This document shows positions 27,172 through 34,256 of a DNA stretch of 54,993 bases, piece by piece. Both the position numbers and the translations under genes were made by a program. Each line of letters opens with the position of its first letter. Positions within the stretch are counted from its first letter, which is position 1. This DNA comes from Acidimicrobiia bacterium (GTDB lineage Bacteria; Actinomycetota; Acidimicrobiia; IMCC26256; JAMXLJ01). The notes beneath the pieces were generated by a model that had not been told where the DNA came from, ran no database searches, and saw nothing but the letters and a program-made list of their open reading frames with translations. The stretch spans positions 1 to 54,993 of the forward strand of contig DASRES010000041.1 in assembly GCA_035651955.1 (NCBI GenBank), read 5' to 3'.

Positions 27172-27201
27172 CGAGCGGCGCCGGCAGGGAGGCGCCGCTC
27201 G
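27172..27201. terminator. GC-rich hairpin before the nth stop
   Basis: The arm cgagcggcgcc (27172-27182) pairs perfectly with 27191-27201 around an 8-base loop. It lies between convergent genes (small coiled-coil gene and nth) and is suited to terminating the nth transcript; no U-tract. Confidence 0.45.
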
Positions 27202-27238
27202 CTCAGGTCCGGCAGGGTGGGCTGCGGACGAGGGTTGG

Positions 27239-27946
27239 TTACCCGGCCCCTCGCGCCGCCAAACCGCGACCGCGCGATTTTTTCGCGGCTGCCGGCGCGG
27301 CCGTCGGGAGCTGGGCGGACGGGCAGATGTCGGCCAGCACGCACGCGTCGCAGCGCGGCTTGCGGGCCAGGCAGACCCTGCGGCCGTGCTCGATGAGCCG
27401 GAGCGAGAGCAGGCCGCGGTCCGCCGGCTCGACCATCGCGTCGAGGTCGGCCTCGATCTTGTCCGGGTCGGTCTCGTTGCTGAGCCGCAGCCGGCCGACG
27501 AGCCGCTTGACGTGCGTGTCCACCGGCAACCCGGGGAGATCGAACGCGACCGACCGCACGACGTTGCCCGTCTTGCGACCGACGCCGGGCAACGTGACGA
27601 GGTCGGAGAGCTCGGTCGGGACCTCGCCCTGGTAGCGGTCCTGCAGCGCGCTCGCCATCCCGATCAGGCTCTTCGCCTTCGCGTGGAAGAAGCCCGTCGG
27701 GTGGATGACGTCCTCGAGCTCGGCCGGGTCGGCGGCGGCGAGCTCCGCGGGCTCCGGCCACCGCGCGAAGAGCGCGGGCGTCACCTTGTTGACCATGACG
27801 TCGGTGCTCTGCGCGGACAGGATCGTCGCGACGAGCAGCTCGAACGGGTTGCGGTGCTCGAGCGCGCAGCGCGCGTCGGGATACTCCTCGGCGAGACGGC
27901 GCACGACCTCGGCCGCGCGCGCCCGCGCTCCTCGGGGTCGGGCCAT
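27239..27946 (-). CDS. nth: endonuclease III
   Basis: A 235-residue DNA glycosylase/AP lyase that removes oxidised pyrimidines. The helix-hairpin-helix 'LPGVGRKTGNVV' carries the catalytic Lys and 'VDTHVKRLVGRL' the catalytic Asp. A C-terminal iron-sulfur site is formed by 'CLARKPRCDACVLADIC' (C-x6-7-C-x2-C-x5-C pattern). 'LSAQSTDVMVNKVTPALF' is the family N-terminal signature. The last ~25 residues are an Ala/Lys/Arg-rich tail. ATG 27946 is used; the gene is divergent from mshD by 53 bases. Confidence 0.95.
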   Translation of the reverse strand: MARPRGARARAAEVVRRLAEEYPDARCALEHRNPFELLVATILSAQSTDVMVNKVTPALFARWPEPAELAAADPAELEDVIHPTGFFHAKAKSLIGMASALQDRYQGEVPTELSDLVTLPGVGRKTGNVVRSVAFDLPGLPVDTHVKRLVGRLRLSNETDPDKIEADLDAMVEPADRGLLSLRLIEHGRRVCLARKPRCDACVLADICPSAQLPTAAPAAAKKSRGRGLAARGAG

Positions 27947-27985
27947 CGCGCCGACGTTACCGGCTCGGCCCGACACGGTCGCCGG

Positions 27986-27991
27986 TACGCT
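27986..27991 (+). promoter_or_regulatory. candidate -10 element for mshD
   Basis: TACGCT fits TAnnnT and ends eight bases before GTG 28000; no ribosome binding site lies between, suggesting a leaderless transcript. Confidence 0.38.
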
Positions 27992-27999
27992 CGGACGCC

Positions 28000-28941
28000 G
28001 TGACCGATCCCACCACGGTCGCCGTCCGCACGGTCGCGTCCCTCGACCGCGCGCAGCTCGAGGACGTGCGCGGGCTCCACGCCGCCGCGGTCGCGGCGGA
28101 CGGGCACGAGTCGCTCGGCGACGCTGTCTGGCGCGACCTCGCCGATCCCGCGAGTGCGGGGCCGCACGCGGAGGTGGTCGCGACAGACCGGGATCGCCTC
28201 GTCGGGTTCGCACACGTCGCGACCGGCGACGGCGCGCGCGCCACGCGTGACGCCGAGATCGGCCTCGTCGTGCACCCGGACGCGCGTGACCGTGAGGTCG
28301 CCGCGGCATTGCTCGACGCCGCGGTCGACGCGGCACGCGCGCAGCACGCGACGTCGGCGACCTGGTGGCGGATCGGCGCGGACGACAGCAGCGACGCGGT
28401 TGCCACCCGGACCGGCTTCCGGCCGTCGCGTGACCTGCACCGCATGGAGGTCCTGCTCCCCCTCGGCCAGGAGCCCCGCTGGCCCGACGGTGTCGACGTC
28501 CGCACGTTCGTCCCCGGCCGTGACGACGACGGCTGGCTCGCGGTCAACAACGCCGCCTTCGCCGGTCACCCCGAGCAGGGTGGTTGGACGCACGCGACGT
28601 TGGAACGGCGGATGCGGGAACCGTGGTTCGACCCGAAGGGCTTCGTCGTCGCGTTCGACGAGCGTGGCCTGGCCGGCTTCTGCTGGACGAAGATACACGC
28701 CGACGGCGTCGGCGAGATCTACGTCATCGGCGTCGACCCGTCACGACAGGGCCGGGGCCTCGGCCGTCCGCTCGTCGTCGCGGGTCTCCAGTCCCTCGCG
28801 GCGCGCGGCGTGACGACCGGGATGCTCTACGTCGACGCCGCGAACGACGCCGCCGTCTCCCTCTACCGGTCGCTCGGGTTCCGCACGGTACGCGTCGACC
28901 GCGCGTACGAGCGCGACCTGCACGACGGAGCGTCGCGATGA
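28000..28941 (+). CDS. mshD: mycothiol synthase
   Basis: A 313-residue double GNAT acetyltransferase that acetylates Cys-GlcN-Ins to form mycothiol, the actinobacterial thiol. The C-terminal GNAT domain has 'YVIGVDPSRQGRGLGRPLV' (acetyl-CoA loop) and 'MLYVDAANDAAVSLYRSLGF'. 'NAAFAGHPEQGGWT' is a hallmark of MshD. The N-terminal GNAT half is degenerate, as usual. It begins a tight cluster: its stop overlaps the rlmN start (ATGA). Its presence supports an actinobacterial origin. Confidence 0.93.
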   Translation: MTDPTTVAVRTVASLDRAQLEDVRGLHAAAVAADGHESLGDAVWRDLADPASAGPHAEVVATDRDRLVGFAHVATGDGARATRDAEIGLVVHPDARDREVAAALLDAAVDAARAQHATSATWWRIGADDSSDAVATRTGFRPSRDLHRMEVLLPLGQEPRWPDGVDVRTFVPGRDDDGWLAVNNAAFAGHPEQGGWTHATLERRMREPWFDPKGFVVAFDERGLAGFCWTKIHADGVGEIYVIGVDPSRQGRGLGRPLVVAGLQSLAARGVTTGMLYVDAANDAAVSLYRSLGFRTVRVDRAYERDLHDGASR

Positions 28942-30011
28942 CGACCGCGCCGGCGCCCCGCTACGGCGCGACGTTCGACGACGTCGCCGCGATCGTGCGC
29001 GAACGCGGCGAGCCCGCGTATCGCGCGCGCCAGGTGTGGGACGCGCTGTACCGGCGCGCGGAACCCCTCGAGGACGCGACCGACCTCCCCAAGCGTCTGC
29101 GAGCACACCTCGCGGACGCGCTCCCGACGGCGCTCGAACCGGTCCTGCAGCAGACGTCGCGCGACGGCCTCACGACGAAGTGGCTCTACGCGTGCGCGGA
29201 CGGCGGCGCGCAGGTCGAGACGGTCCTCATGCGCTCCGACGACCGCGCCACCGTGTGCGTGTCGTCGCAGGCCGGGTGCGCGATGGGCTGCACGTTCTGC
29301 GCGACCGGCCAGGCCGGCTTCGAGCGTCACCTGACGGCCGGCGAGATCGTCGAGCAGGTCCTGCGAGCCGCGCACCGCTCGCCGCAGAGGGTCTCGAACG
29401 TCGTCTACATGGGGATGGGCGAGCCGCTCGCCAACTTCGACGCGGTGTGGGCCTCCGTCGAGCGGTTGCACGACGACGTCGGGATCTCCGCCCGCCACAT
29501 CACGGTGTCGACCGTCGGCGTCGTGCCCGGCATGCGTCGCCTCGCGCGCGCCGGTCTCCCCGTGACGCTGGCCGTCTCCCTGCACGCGCCCGACGACGAC
29601 CTGCGCGCGTCGCTCGTCCCACTGAACCGTCACTACCCCATCGACGCCGTCCTCGACGCGGCCCGCGAGGTCGCCGCGGCTGCGGGTCGCCGGGTCACGT
29701 TCGAGTACGCGCTGATCGACGGTGTGAACGACCGGCCCGCCGACGCGGCGCGGCTGGGCACGCTGCTCGCCGATGCGGGCCTGCGCGGCGGTGCTCACGT
29801 GAACGTCATCCCACTGAACCCGACCGCCGGGTTCGCCGGGCGCGCGCCGTCCGTCGGCCGGGCACGCGCGTTCGCGGCGCGGGTCGAGCGTCCCGGCGTC
29901 CGGGCGACGGTCCGGCGCAACCGCGGCACCGACATCGACGCCGCCTGCGGGCAGCTCCGCCGGCGACCCGGCTCTCCTTCCGGCCGCCTGTCGGCCACAA
30001 TGGTCCCGTGA
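28938..30011 (+). CDS. rlmN: 23S rRNA/tRNA adenine-C2 methyltransferase (radical SAM)
   Basis: A 357-residue radical SAM enzyme methylating A2503 of 23S rRNA and A37 of some tRNAs. The cluster motif is 'CAMGCTFC' (C-x3-C-x2-C). 'YMGMGEPLANFD' and 'VSTVGVVPGMRRLA' are family motifs. The mechanistic Cys near the C-terminus is in 'DIDAACGQL'. The ATG at 28938 overlaps the mshD stop; its own stop overlaps the next start (GTGA). Confidence 0.95.
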   Translation: MTTAPAPRYGATFDDVAAIVRERGEPAYRARQVWDALYRRAEPLEDATDLPKRLRAHLADALPTALEPVLQQTSRDGLTTKWLYACADGGAQVETVLMRSDDRATVCVSSQAGCAMGCTFCATGQAGFERHLTAGEIVEQVLRAAHRSPQRVSNVVYMGMGEPLANFDAVWASVERLHDDVGISARHITVSTVGVVPGMRRLARAGLPVTLAVSLHAPDDDLRASLVPLNRHYPIDAVLDAAREVAAAAGRRVTFEYALIDGVNDRPADAARLGTLLADAGLRGGAHVNVIPLNPTAGFAGRAPSVGRARAFAARVERPGVRATVRRNRGTDIDAACGQLRRRPGSPSGRLSATMVP

Positions 30012-30367
30012 ACGAACGCCGGTGGTTCAACCCGCACCAACCACAGACGCTCCAGATCGCCGTCATCCTGTTGTACCTCGACGCCGTCTTCATGCTGATC
30101 GGCGGCGCGCTCACCTATCCGCTCTTCTTGATCACCATGGCCGCGATGGCGGTCGGTGCCTTCGGCATCGCGAACGAGAAGAAGTGGGGGTACGCGCTCG
30201 GCGTCGTCGGGGCCGTGCTCAACCTGTGCTGGCCGTTGATCCTCGGGCTCGGAGTCGGCTTCTACTTCCAGGGCAGCTACATCCTCAACACGATCTTCGA
30301 CGTCGCCCTGGTCGCGCTCCTGGTCCACCCGATGAGTCGCGACTACCAGCGCATCTGGTTCCACTAG
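30008..30367 (+). CDS. small multi-pass membrane protein of unknown function
   Basis: A 119-residue protein from GTG 30008. It has three or four hydrophobic segments: 'LQIAVILLYLDAVFMLIGGA', 'LFLITMAAMAVGAFGI', 'GYALGVVGAVLNLCWPLILG' and 'NTIFDVALVALLVH'. It has short charged ends. No family was recognised. It overlaps rlmN by four bases and is followed 5 bases later by the metallopeptidase start, so it is in the mshD-rlmN transcript. Confidence 0.75.
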   Translation: MNERRWFNPHQPQTLQIAVILLYLDAVFMLIGGALTYPLFLITMAAMAVGAFGIANEKKWGYALGVVGAVLNLCWPLILGLGVGFYFQGSYILNTIFDVALVALLVHPMSRDYQRIWFH

Positions 30368-30372
30368 CAGGC

Positions 30373-31956
30373 GTGCGTCCCGATCCGGTCGAGCTCGTCG
30401 CGCAGCTCGAGGCGCGCATCAAGCCGCTCGAGATCGCGGCCGCGCACGCGTGGTGGGACGCCGCGAACTTCGTGTCCGACGAGACCGAGGCACGACGCGT
30501 CGCCGCCGACGTCGCGCTGCGCGACGCGCTCGCGGACCCCGAGGCGTTCGCGGCGATCCGCGACGCACGCGAGCAGCGCGATCTCGACCCGCTCGTCGCG
30601 CGCCAGCTCGACGTGCTGTTCGACGGGTTCGCGCCGCAGCAGGTCCCGGCCGCGCTGCGGACGCGCATCGTCGAGCTGGAGGCGCAGGTCGAGGGGACGT
30701 TCAACGCGTTCCGCGGCGACCTCGACGGGACGCCCGTCGACGACAACGAGATCGCGAAGATCCTCCGGGCGAGCGACGACGGCGACCTGCGACGCCGCGC
30801 GTGGGAGGCGTCGAAGCAGGTCGGCGCGCAGGTCGCCGAGCTCGTGCGCGAGCTCGCGCGTCTGCGCAACGAGGCGGCACGGACGCTCGGCTTCCGCGAT
30901 CACTTCGAGCTCGCGCTCGCGACGGGCGAGCTCGACGAAGACCGGCTCATGGCCACGCTCGACGAGGTCGACCGGGTCACGCGCGAGCCGTTCACGCGGT
31001 GGAAGGTGGAGGTCGACGAGCGACGTGCGACCCGATTCGGCTGCTCGGTCGCCGCGCTCGGCCCGTGGCACTACGACGACCCGTTCTTCCAGGACCCTCC
31101 CGGCGGCGACGACGTCGACCTCGATCCGCTCTTCGCGGACGCGGACGTCGAGGCGCTCACGCTCCGGACCTACGACGGGATCGGGCTGGACATCCGTCCC
31201 GCGTTGGGGCGCAGCGACCTGCTGCCCCGCGACGCGAAGAGCCAGCACGCGTTCTGCATCGACGTCGACCGTGAGGGTGACGTCCGCGTGCTGTGCAACA
31301 TCGTCCCGAACGAGCGCTGGGTCGAGACGATGCTCCACGAGTTCGGGCACGCCGTCTACGACCTCGGGGTGCGCCGGGACCTGCCGTGGCTGCTGCGCAC
31401 GATGCACCCGCTGACGACCGAGGGTGTGGCGATGCTGTTCGGCAGGCTGCCGCGCGACCCGCGGTGGCTCGCGGGCGTCGCCGGGCTCGACGACGGGCGC
31501 GTCGACACGCTGCGTGACGGCCTCGCGCGCATGCAGCGCGGCGCCCTGCTCGTGTTCGCGCGATGGGTGCTCGTGATGACGAACTTCGAACGGGGCCTGT
31601 ACGCGGATCCGGACGCGGACCACGACACGCGCTGGTGGGACCTGGTCGAGCGGTACCAACAGGTGCCCCGTCCGGCCGGCCGCCGCGCGCCCGACTGGGC
31701 GGCGAAGATCCATCTCGCCGCGGCGCCCGTCTACTACCAGAACTACCTGTACGGCGAGATGGTCGCGTCGCAGCTCGACGCGACGTTGCACGCGCGCGCC
31801 GGCGGTCTCGTGGGCCGGCCCGAGGCGGGCGCGCTGCTCGCCGACCGTTTCTTCGGGCCCGGCACGTCGATGCGGTGGGACCGTCTCGTCGAGCACGCGA
31901 CCGGCGAGCCGCTGACGCCGCGGCACTTCGCCGCGCAGCTCGCGTCGCCCGCGTAG
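30373..31956 (+). CDS. M2/M3-like zinc metallopeptidase
   Basis: A 527-residue mostly helical peptidase. The zinc motif 'MLHEFGHAVYD' (HExxH) is followed about 28 residues later by 'TTEGVAMLFG', whose Glu is the likely third ligand, as in gluzincins. The N-terminal region ('LEIAAAHAWWDAANFVSDE') and 'LYGEMVASQ' near the end resemble peptidyl-dipeptidase (M2, ACE-like) or M3 enzymes; I cannot choose between them. No signal peptide, so it is probably cytoplasmic. GTG 30373 is 5 bases past the preceding stop. Confidence 0.78.
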   Translation: MRPDPVELVAQLEARIKPLEIAAAHAWWDAANFVSDETEARRVAADVALRDALADPEAFAAIRDAREQRDLDPLVARQLDVLFDGFAPQQVPAALRTRIVELEAQVEGTFNAFRGDLDGTPVDDNEIAKILRASDDGDLRRRAWEASKQVGAQVAELVRELARLRNEAARTLGFRDHFELALATGELDEDRLMATLDEVDRVTREPFTRWKVEVDERRATRFGCSVAALGPWHYDDPFFQDPPGGDDVDLDPLFADADVEALTLRTYDGIGLDIRPALGRSDLLPRDAKSQHAFCIDVDREGDVRVLCNIVPNERWVETMLHEFGHAVYDLGVRRDLPWLLRTMHPLTTEGVAMLFGRLPRDPRWLAGVAGLDDGRVDTLRDGLARMQRGALLVFARWVLVMTNFERGLYADPDADHDTRWWDLVERYQQVPRPAGRRAPDWAAKIHLAAAPVYYQNYLYGEMVASQLDATLHARAGGLVGRPEAGALLADRFFGPGTSMRWDRLVEHATGEPLTPRHFAAQLASPA

Positions 31957-32004
31957 ATTGCCGCCGCGTCACGCGGGCGGGCACGACCGGGAGGTTCACG
32001 CGGG

Positions 32005-32808
32005 ATGGATCTCGGACTGCGCGGACGGGCCGCCGTCGTCGCCGGCGGCTCGCGTGGGATCGGCCGCGCGACGGCCGAGCTCCTCGCGACGGAGGGCTGC
32101 CGCGTCGCGGTGCTCGCACGCACGGAGTCCGACCTGCGTGAGACCGAGGACGAGCTGCGCGAGTGCGGCTCTCCCGACCCCCTCGGCCTGCAGTGCGACC
32201 TGCTCGACACCGGCGAGGTCGAGGCCGCGTTCTCGTTCCTCGAGGAGCGGTGGGGCGAGCTGAACGTGCTCGTGCACGCGGCCGGCCCCGCGCACCTCGG
32301 CGGGATCGACGAGCTCACCGACAACGAATGGCTCGACGCGTTCGATGCCGGCGTGGTGTCCGCGATCCGCTGCGTGCGTGCCGGGCTGCCGCTGATGCGC
32401 AAGGCCGCGTTCGGCCGGATCGTGAACGTCGCGTCGAGCAACATCCGGCACCAGAGCCCCGGGCTCATCGGGTGGACGGCGGCGAAGTCCGCGCTCGCGA
32501 GCGCGTCGAAGAACCTCGCCCGCGAGCTCGCAGGTCAGGGGATCATCGTGAACACCGTCGCGCCCGGGATGGTGATGACCCCGGCGATCGAGACGTACCT
32601 CGACGAGTCCGACCGCAGCGACCTCCCCGAGGGCCCGCTCGAGGCGGCGTACGCCGCGATCGAGCGCGACTTCGCGACGCCGAACGACATCGGCCGCATC
32701 GGCCTCCCCGAGGAGGTCGCCGCGCTCGTCGTGTTCCTGTGCTCGGAGCCGGCGAGCTACATCGTCGGCGCGACGATCCCCGTCGACGGCGGCAGCGACT
32801 TCTTCTGA
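32005..32808 (+). CDS. short-chain dehydrogenase/reductase with Trp at the catalytic Tyr position
   Basis: A 267-residue Rossmann-fold protein of the FabG-like SDR group. The cofactor motif 'GGSRGIG' (usual G-x3-G-x-G) lies near residues 14-20, and 'HAAG' replaces NNAG. Ser144 is in 'NVASSN' and Lys161 in 'TAAKSAL'. The residue four before the Lys, normally the catalytic Tyr, is Trp157 (codon TGG at 32473). It ends with the usual 'DGGSDFF'. Thus it is a full-length SDR that probably lacks normal oxidoreductase chemistry or uses another acid. GGGAGG lies about ten bases before ATG 32005. Confidence 0.85.
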   Translation: MDLGLRGRAAVVAGGSRGIGRATAELLATEGCRVAVLARTESDLRETEDELRECGSPDPLGLQCDLLDTGEVEAAFSFLEERWGELNVLVHAAGPAHLGGIDELTDNEWLDAFDAGVVSAIRCVRAGLPLMRKAAFGRIVNVASSNIRHQSPGLIGWTAAKSALASASKNLARELAGQGIIVNTVAPGMVMTPAIETYLDESDRSDLPEGPLEAAYAAIERDFATPNDIGRIGLPEEVAALVVFLCSEPASYIVGATIPVDGGSDFF

Positions 32809-32810
32809 TG

Positions 32811-32849
32811 CCGCCCCCACCCCCGCCCCCAGCCCCGCCCCCAGCCCGC
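32811..32849. other. C-tract spacer (G-quadruplex-capable minus strand)
   Basis: The gap between the SDR and the C69 peptidase holds at least five runs of four or more C (with CCC at the end) separated by one to three bases. The minus strand thus has consecutive G-runs that could fold into a G-quadruplex. No gene or ribosome binding site is visible. Confidence 0.5.
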
Positions 32850-32869
32850 TTCCGTCGGAAGCACGAGCC

Positions 32870-34060
32870 GTGTGCGACACGCTCTGCCTGATCGGCCGGG
32901 ACCGCACGGTCTTCGCCAAGAACTCGGACCGGCCGGTGCGCGAGGCCCAGGTCGTCGAGTCGTTCGGCCCGCGCCCACGGGGCGTGTCGGTGCGCGCCCA
33001 GTACGTCGACGTGCCCGACGCGGGCGCGATGCCCGTGCTCGGATCGCGCCCCGCCTGGCTGTGGGGCTTCGAGCACGGCGTGAACGAGCGCCGCGTCGCG
33101 ATGGGCAACGAGCGGGTCTGGACGGTCGACGACGCGCGCGTCGCGCCGCGCGCGCTCATCGGCATGGACCTCGTGCGTCTCGCGCTCGAGCGCGCGGCGA
33201 ACGCTGACGAGGCGATCGACGTCGCGACCTCGTTGCTCGAGCGCCACGGTCAAGGCGGCAGCGGCGAGGAGGAGCACGACGAGCCGTACTTCTCCTCCTT
33301 CCTCGTCGCCGATCCAAGCTCCGCGTGGGTGCTCGAGACGAGTGCCCGCACGTGGGCAGCGCGGCCCGTCGAGGACGGCGCGTCGATCTCGAATCGCGTC
33401 TCGCTCGGCCGCGACTGGACGCGCGCGTCGTCCGACGTGCCTCCGGATGCCGACTTCGGCGCGTGGCGCGACCCGACGCAGCCGACCGGCCACGCGGATG
33501 TCCGCCTGGCCGCGACCGGTGCGTGCGTCGCGACCAGCGCACGCGCGGTGAGCGCGCGCGACGTCGTCGCGACGTTGCGCCATCACGGCGAGCGCCCATG
33601 GGGACGGCCCGGCGCCGCAGCCGACGACGCCTCGCCCCTGCCGACACGCATCGAGGCGGACGGAACGGGGGTGACCGTGTGCATGCACCTCCGCGGCTAC
33701 CAGGCGACCGCGGCGTCGATGGTGGCCGAGCTACCTCGCGACGAGGACGAGCCGGTGCGCGCCTGGGTCGCGCTCGGCAGCCCGTGCGCGAGCGTGTACG
33801 TCCCCGTGTTCCCGACCGCGACCGTGCCCGCGGAGCTCGCCCGCACCGAGACGTGGTCGCGGTTCGCCGCGCTGCGATCTCGTGTGGAGCAGGACGCTGA
33901 CGCGCTCGCTGGCGTGCGGGCCCGGTTCGCCCCCGTCGAGGCCGAGCTGTGGGACGCGGCCGACGACGCCGTCGCCACCGGCACCGAGGCCGCGCTGCGT
34001 CGTGTGGTCGACGGCGCGTGGCCGCTCGTGGACGACGCATTGCGGGCGCTGCGCGTCTGA
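32870..34060 (+). CDS. C69 family (secernin-like) peptidase
   Basis: A 396-residue Ntn-hydrolase-type protein. It begins 'MCDTLCLIG', so removal of the start residue would expose Cys2 as the N-terminal nucleophile. 'VFAKNSDRP' and 'WGFEHGVNERRVAMGNE' are secernin/dipeptidase A motifs. 'YFSSFLVADPSSAWVLETSARTWAA' also matches. It probably hydrolyses dipeptides or amides; specificity is unknown. The GTG start at 32870 is fixed by the need for Cys at position 2. It is followed by about 200 bases that hold the tandem leader cassettes. Confidence 0.85.
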   Translation: MCDTLCLIGRDRTVFAKNSDRPVREAQVVESFGPRPRGVSVRAQYVDVPDAGAMPVLGSRPAWLWGFEHGVNERRVAMGNERVWTVDDARVAPRALIGMDLVRLALERAANADEAIDVATSLLERHGQGGSGEEEHDEPYFSSFLVADPSSAWVLETSARTWAARPVEDGASISNRVSLGRDWTRASSDVPPDADFGAWRDPTQPTGHADVRLAATGACVATSARAVSARDVVATLRHHGERPWGRPGAAADDASPLPTRIEADGTGVTVCMHLRGYQATAASMVAELPRDEDEPVRAWVALGSPCASVYVPVFPTATVPAELARTETWSRFAALRSRVEQDADALAGVRARFAPVEAELWDAADDAVATGTEAALRRVVDGAWPLVDDALRALRV

Positions 34061-34130
34061 CGCGCTGTCAGCTTGCCCGGGCGCGCCGGGCGCCCGCTAC
34101 GTTCGCCGCCCGAGCGGAGCGGGAGCGAAC

Positions 34131-34190
34131 GAGTGCGGACGAAGCCGGGCCGTGTGCGGAGCACGGGACGGCCCGGCCCGAGGGAGCCAC
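34131..34190 (+). repeat. hairpin/RBS leader cassette, tandem copy 1
   Basis: A 60-base unit repeated exactly once more at 34191-34250; only the last base differs (C versus T). Within it gccgggccgt pairs with acggcccggc (10 bp), and an inner GTGC/GCAC pairs around GGA. It ends in gagggagcca. In this copy the ending is CCACG rather than CCATG, so it lacks a start codon. Confidence 0.85.
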
Positions 34191-34250
34191 GAGTGCGGAC
34201 GAAGCCGGGCCGTGTGCGGAGCACGGGACGGCCCGGCCCGAGGGAGCCAT
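34191..34250 (+). repeat. hairpin/RBS leader cassette, tandem copy 2
   Basis: Second 60-base unit, directly before the acyl-CoA synthetase gene. It keeps the same hairpin and the SD-like gagggag, and ends in an ATG (34249-34251). The cassette matches the one before ygfZ (14338-14391). Confidence 0.85.
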
Positions 34251-34254
34251 GTAA
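34249..34254 (+). promoter_or_regulatory. ATG-TAA start-stop element
   Basis: The cassette's ATG is followed at once by TAA. The real gene starts two bases further on at GTG 34257 in another frame. Ribosomes placed by gagggag could thus meet a minimal one-codon reading frame before the real start. Confidence 0.45.
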
Positions 34255-34256
34255 TC

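Noticed and set aside
34131-34250. Two direct repeats as a CRISPR remnant
   Set aside because: The 60-bp units are adjacent with no spacer, and a third copy stands alone before another gene; no cas genes are present.
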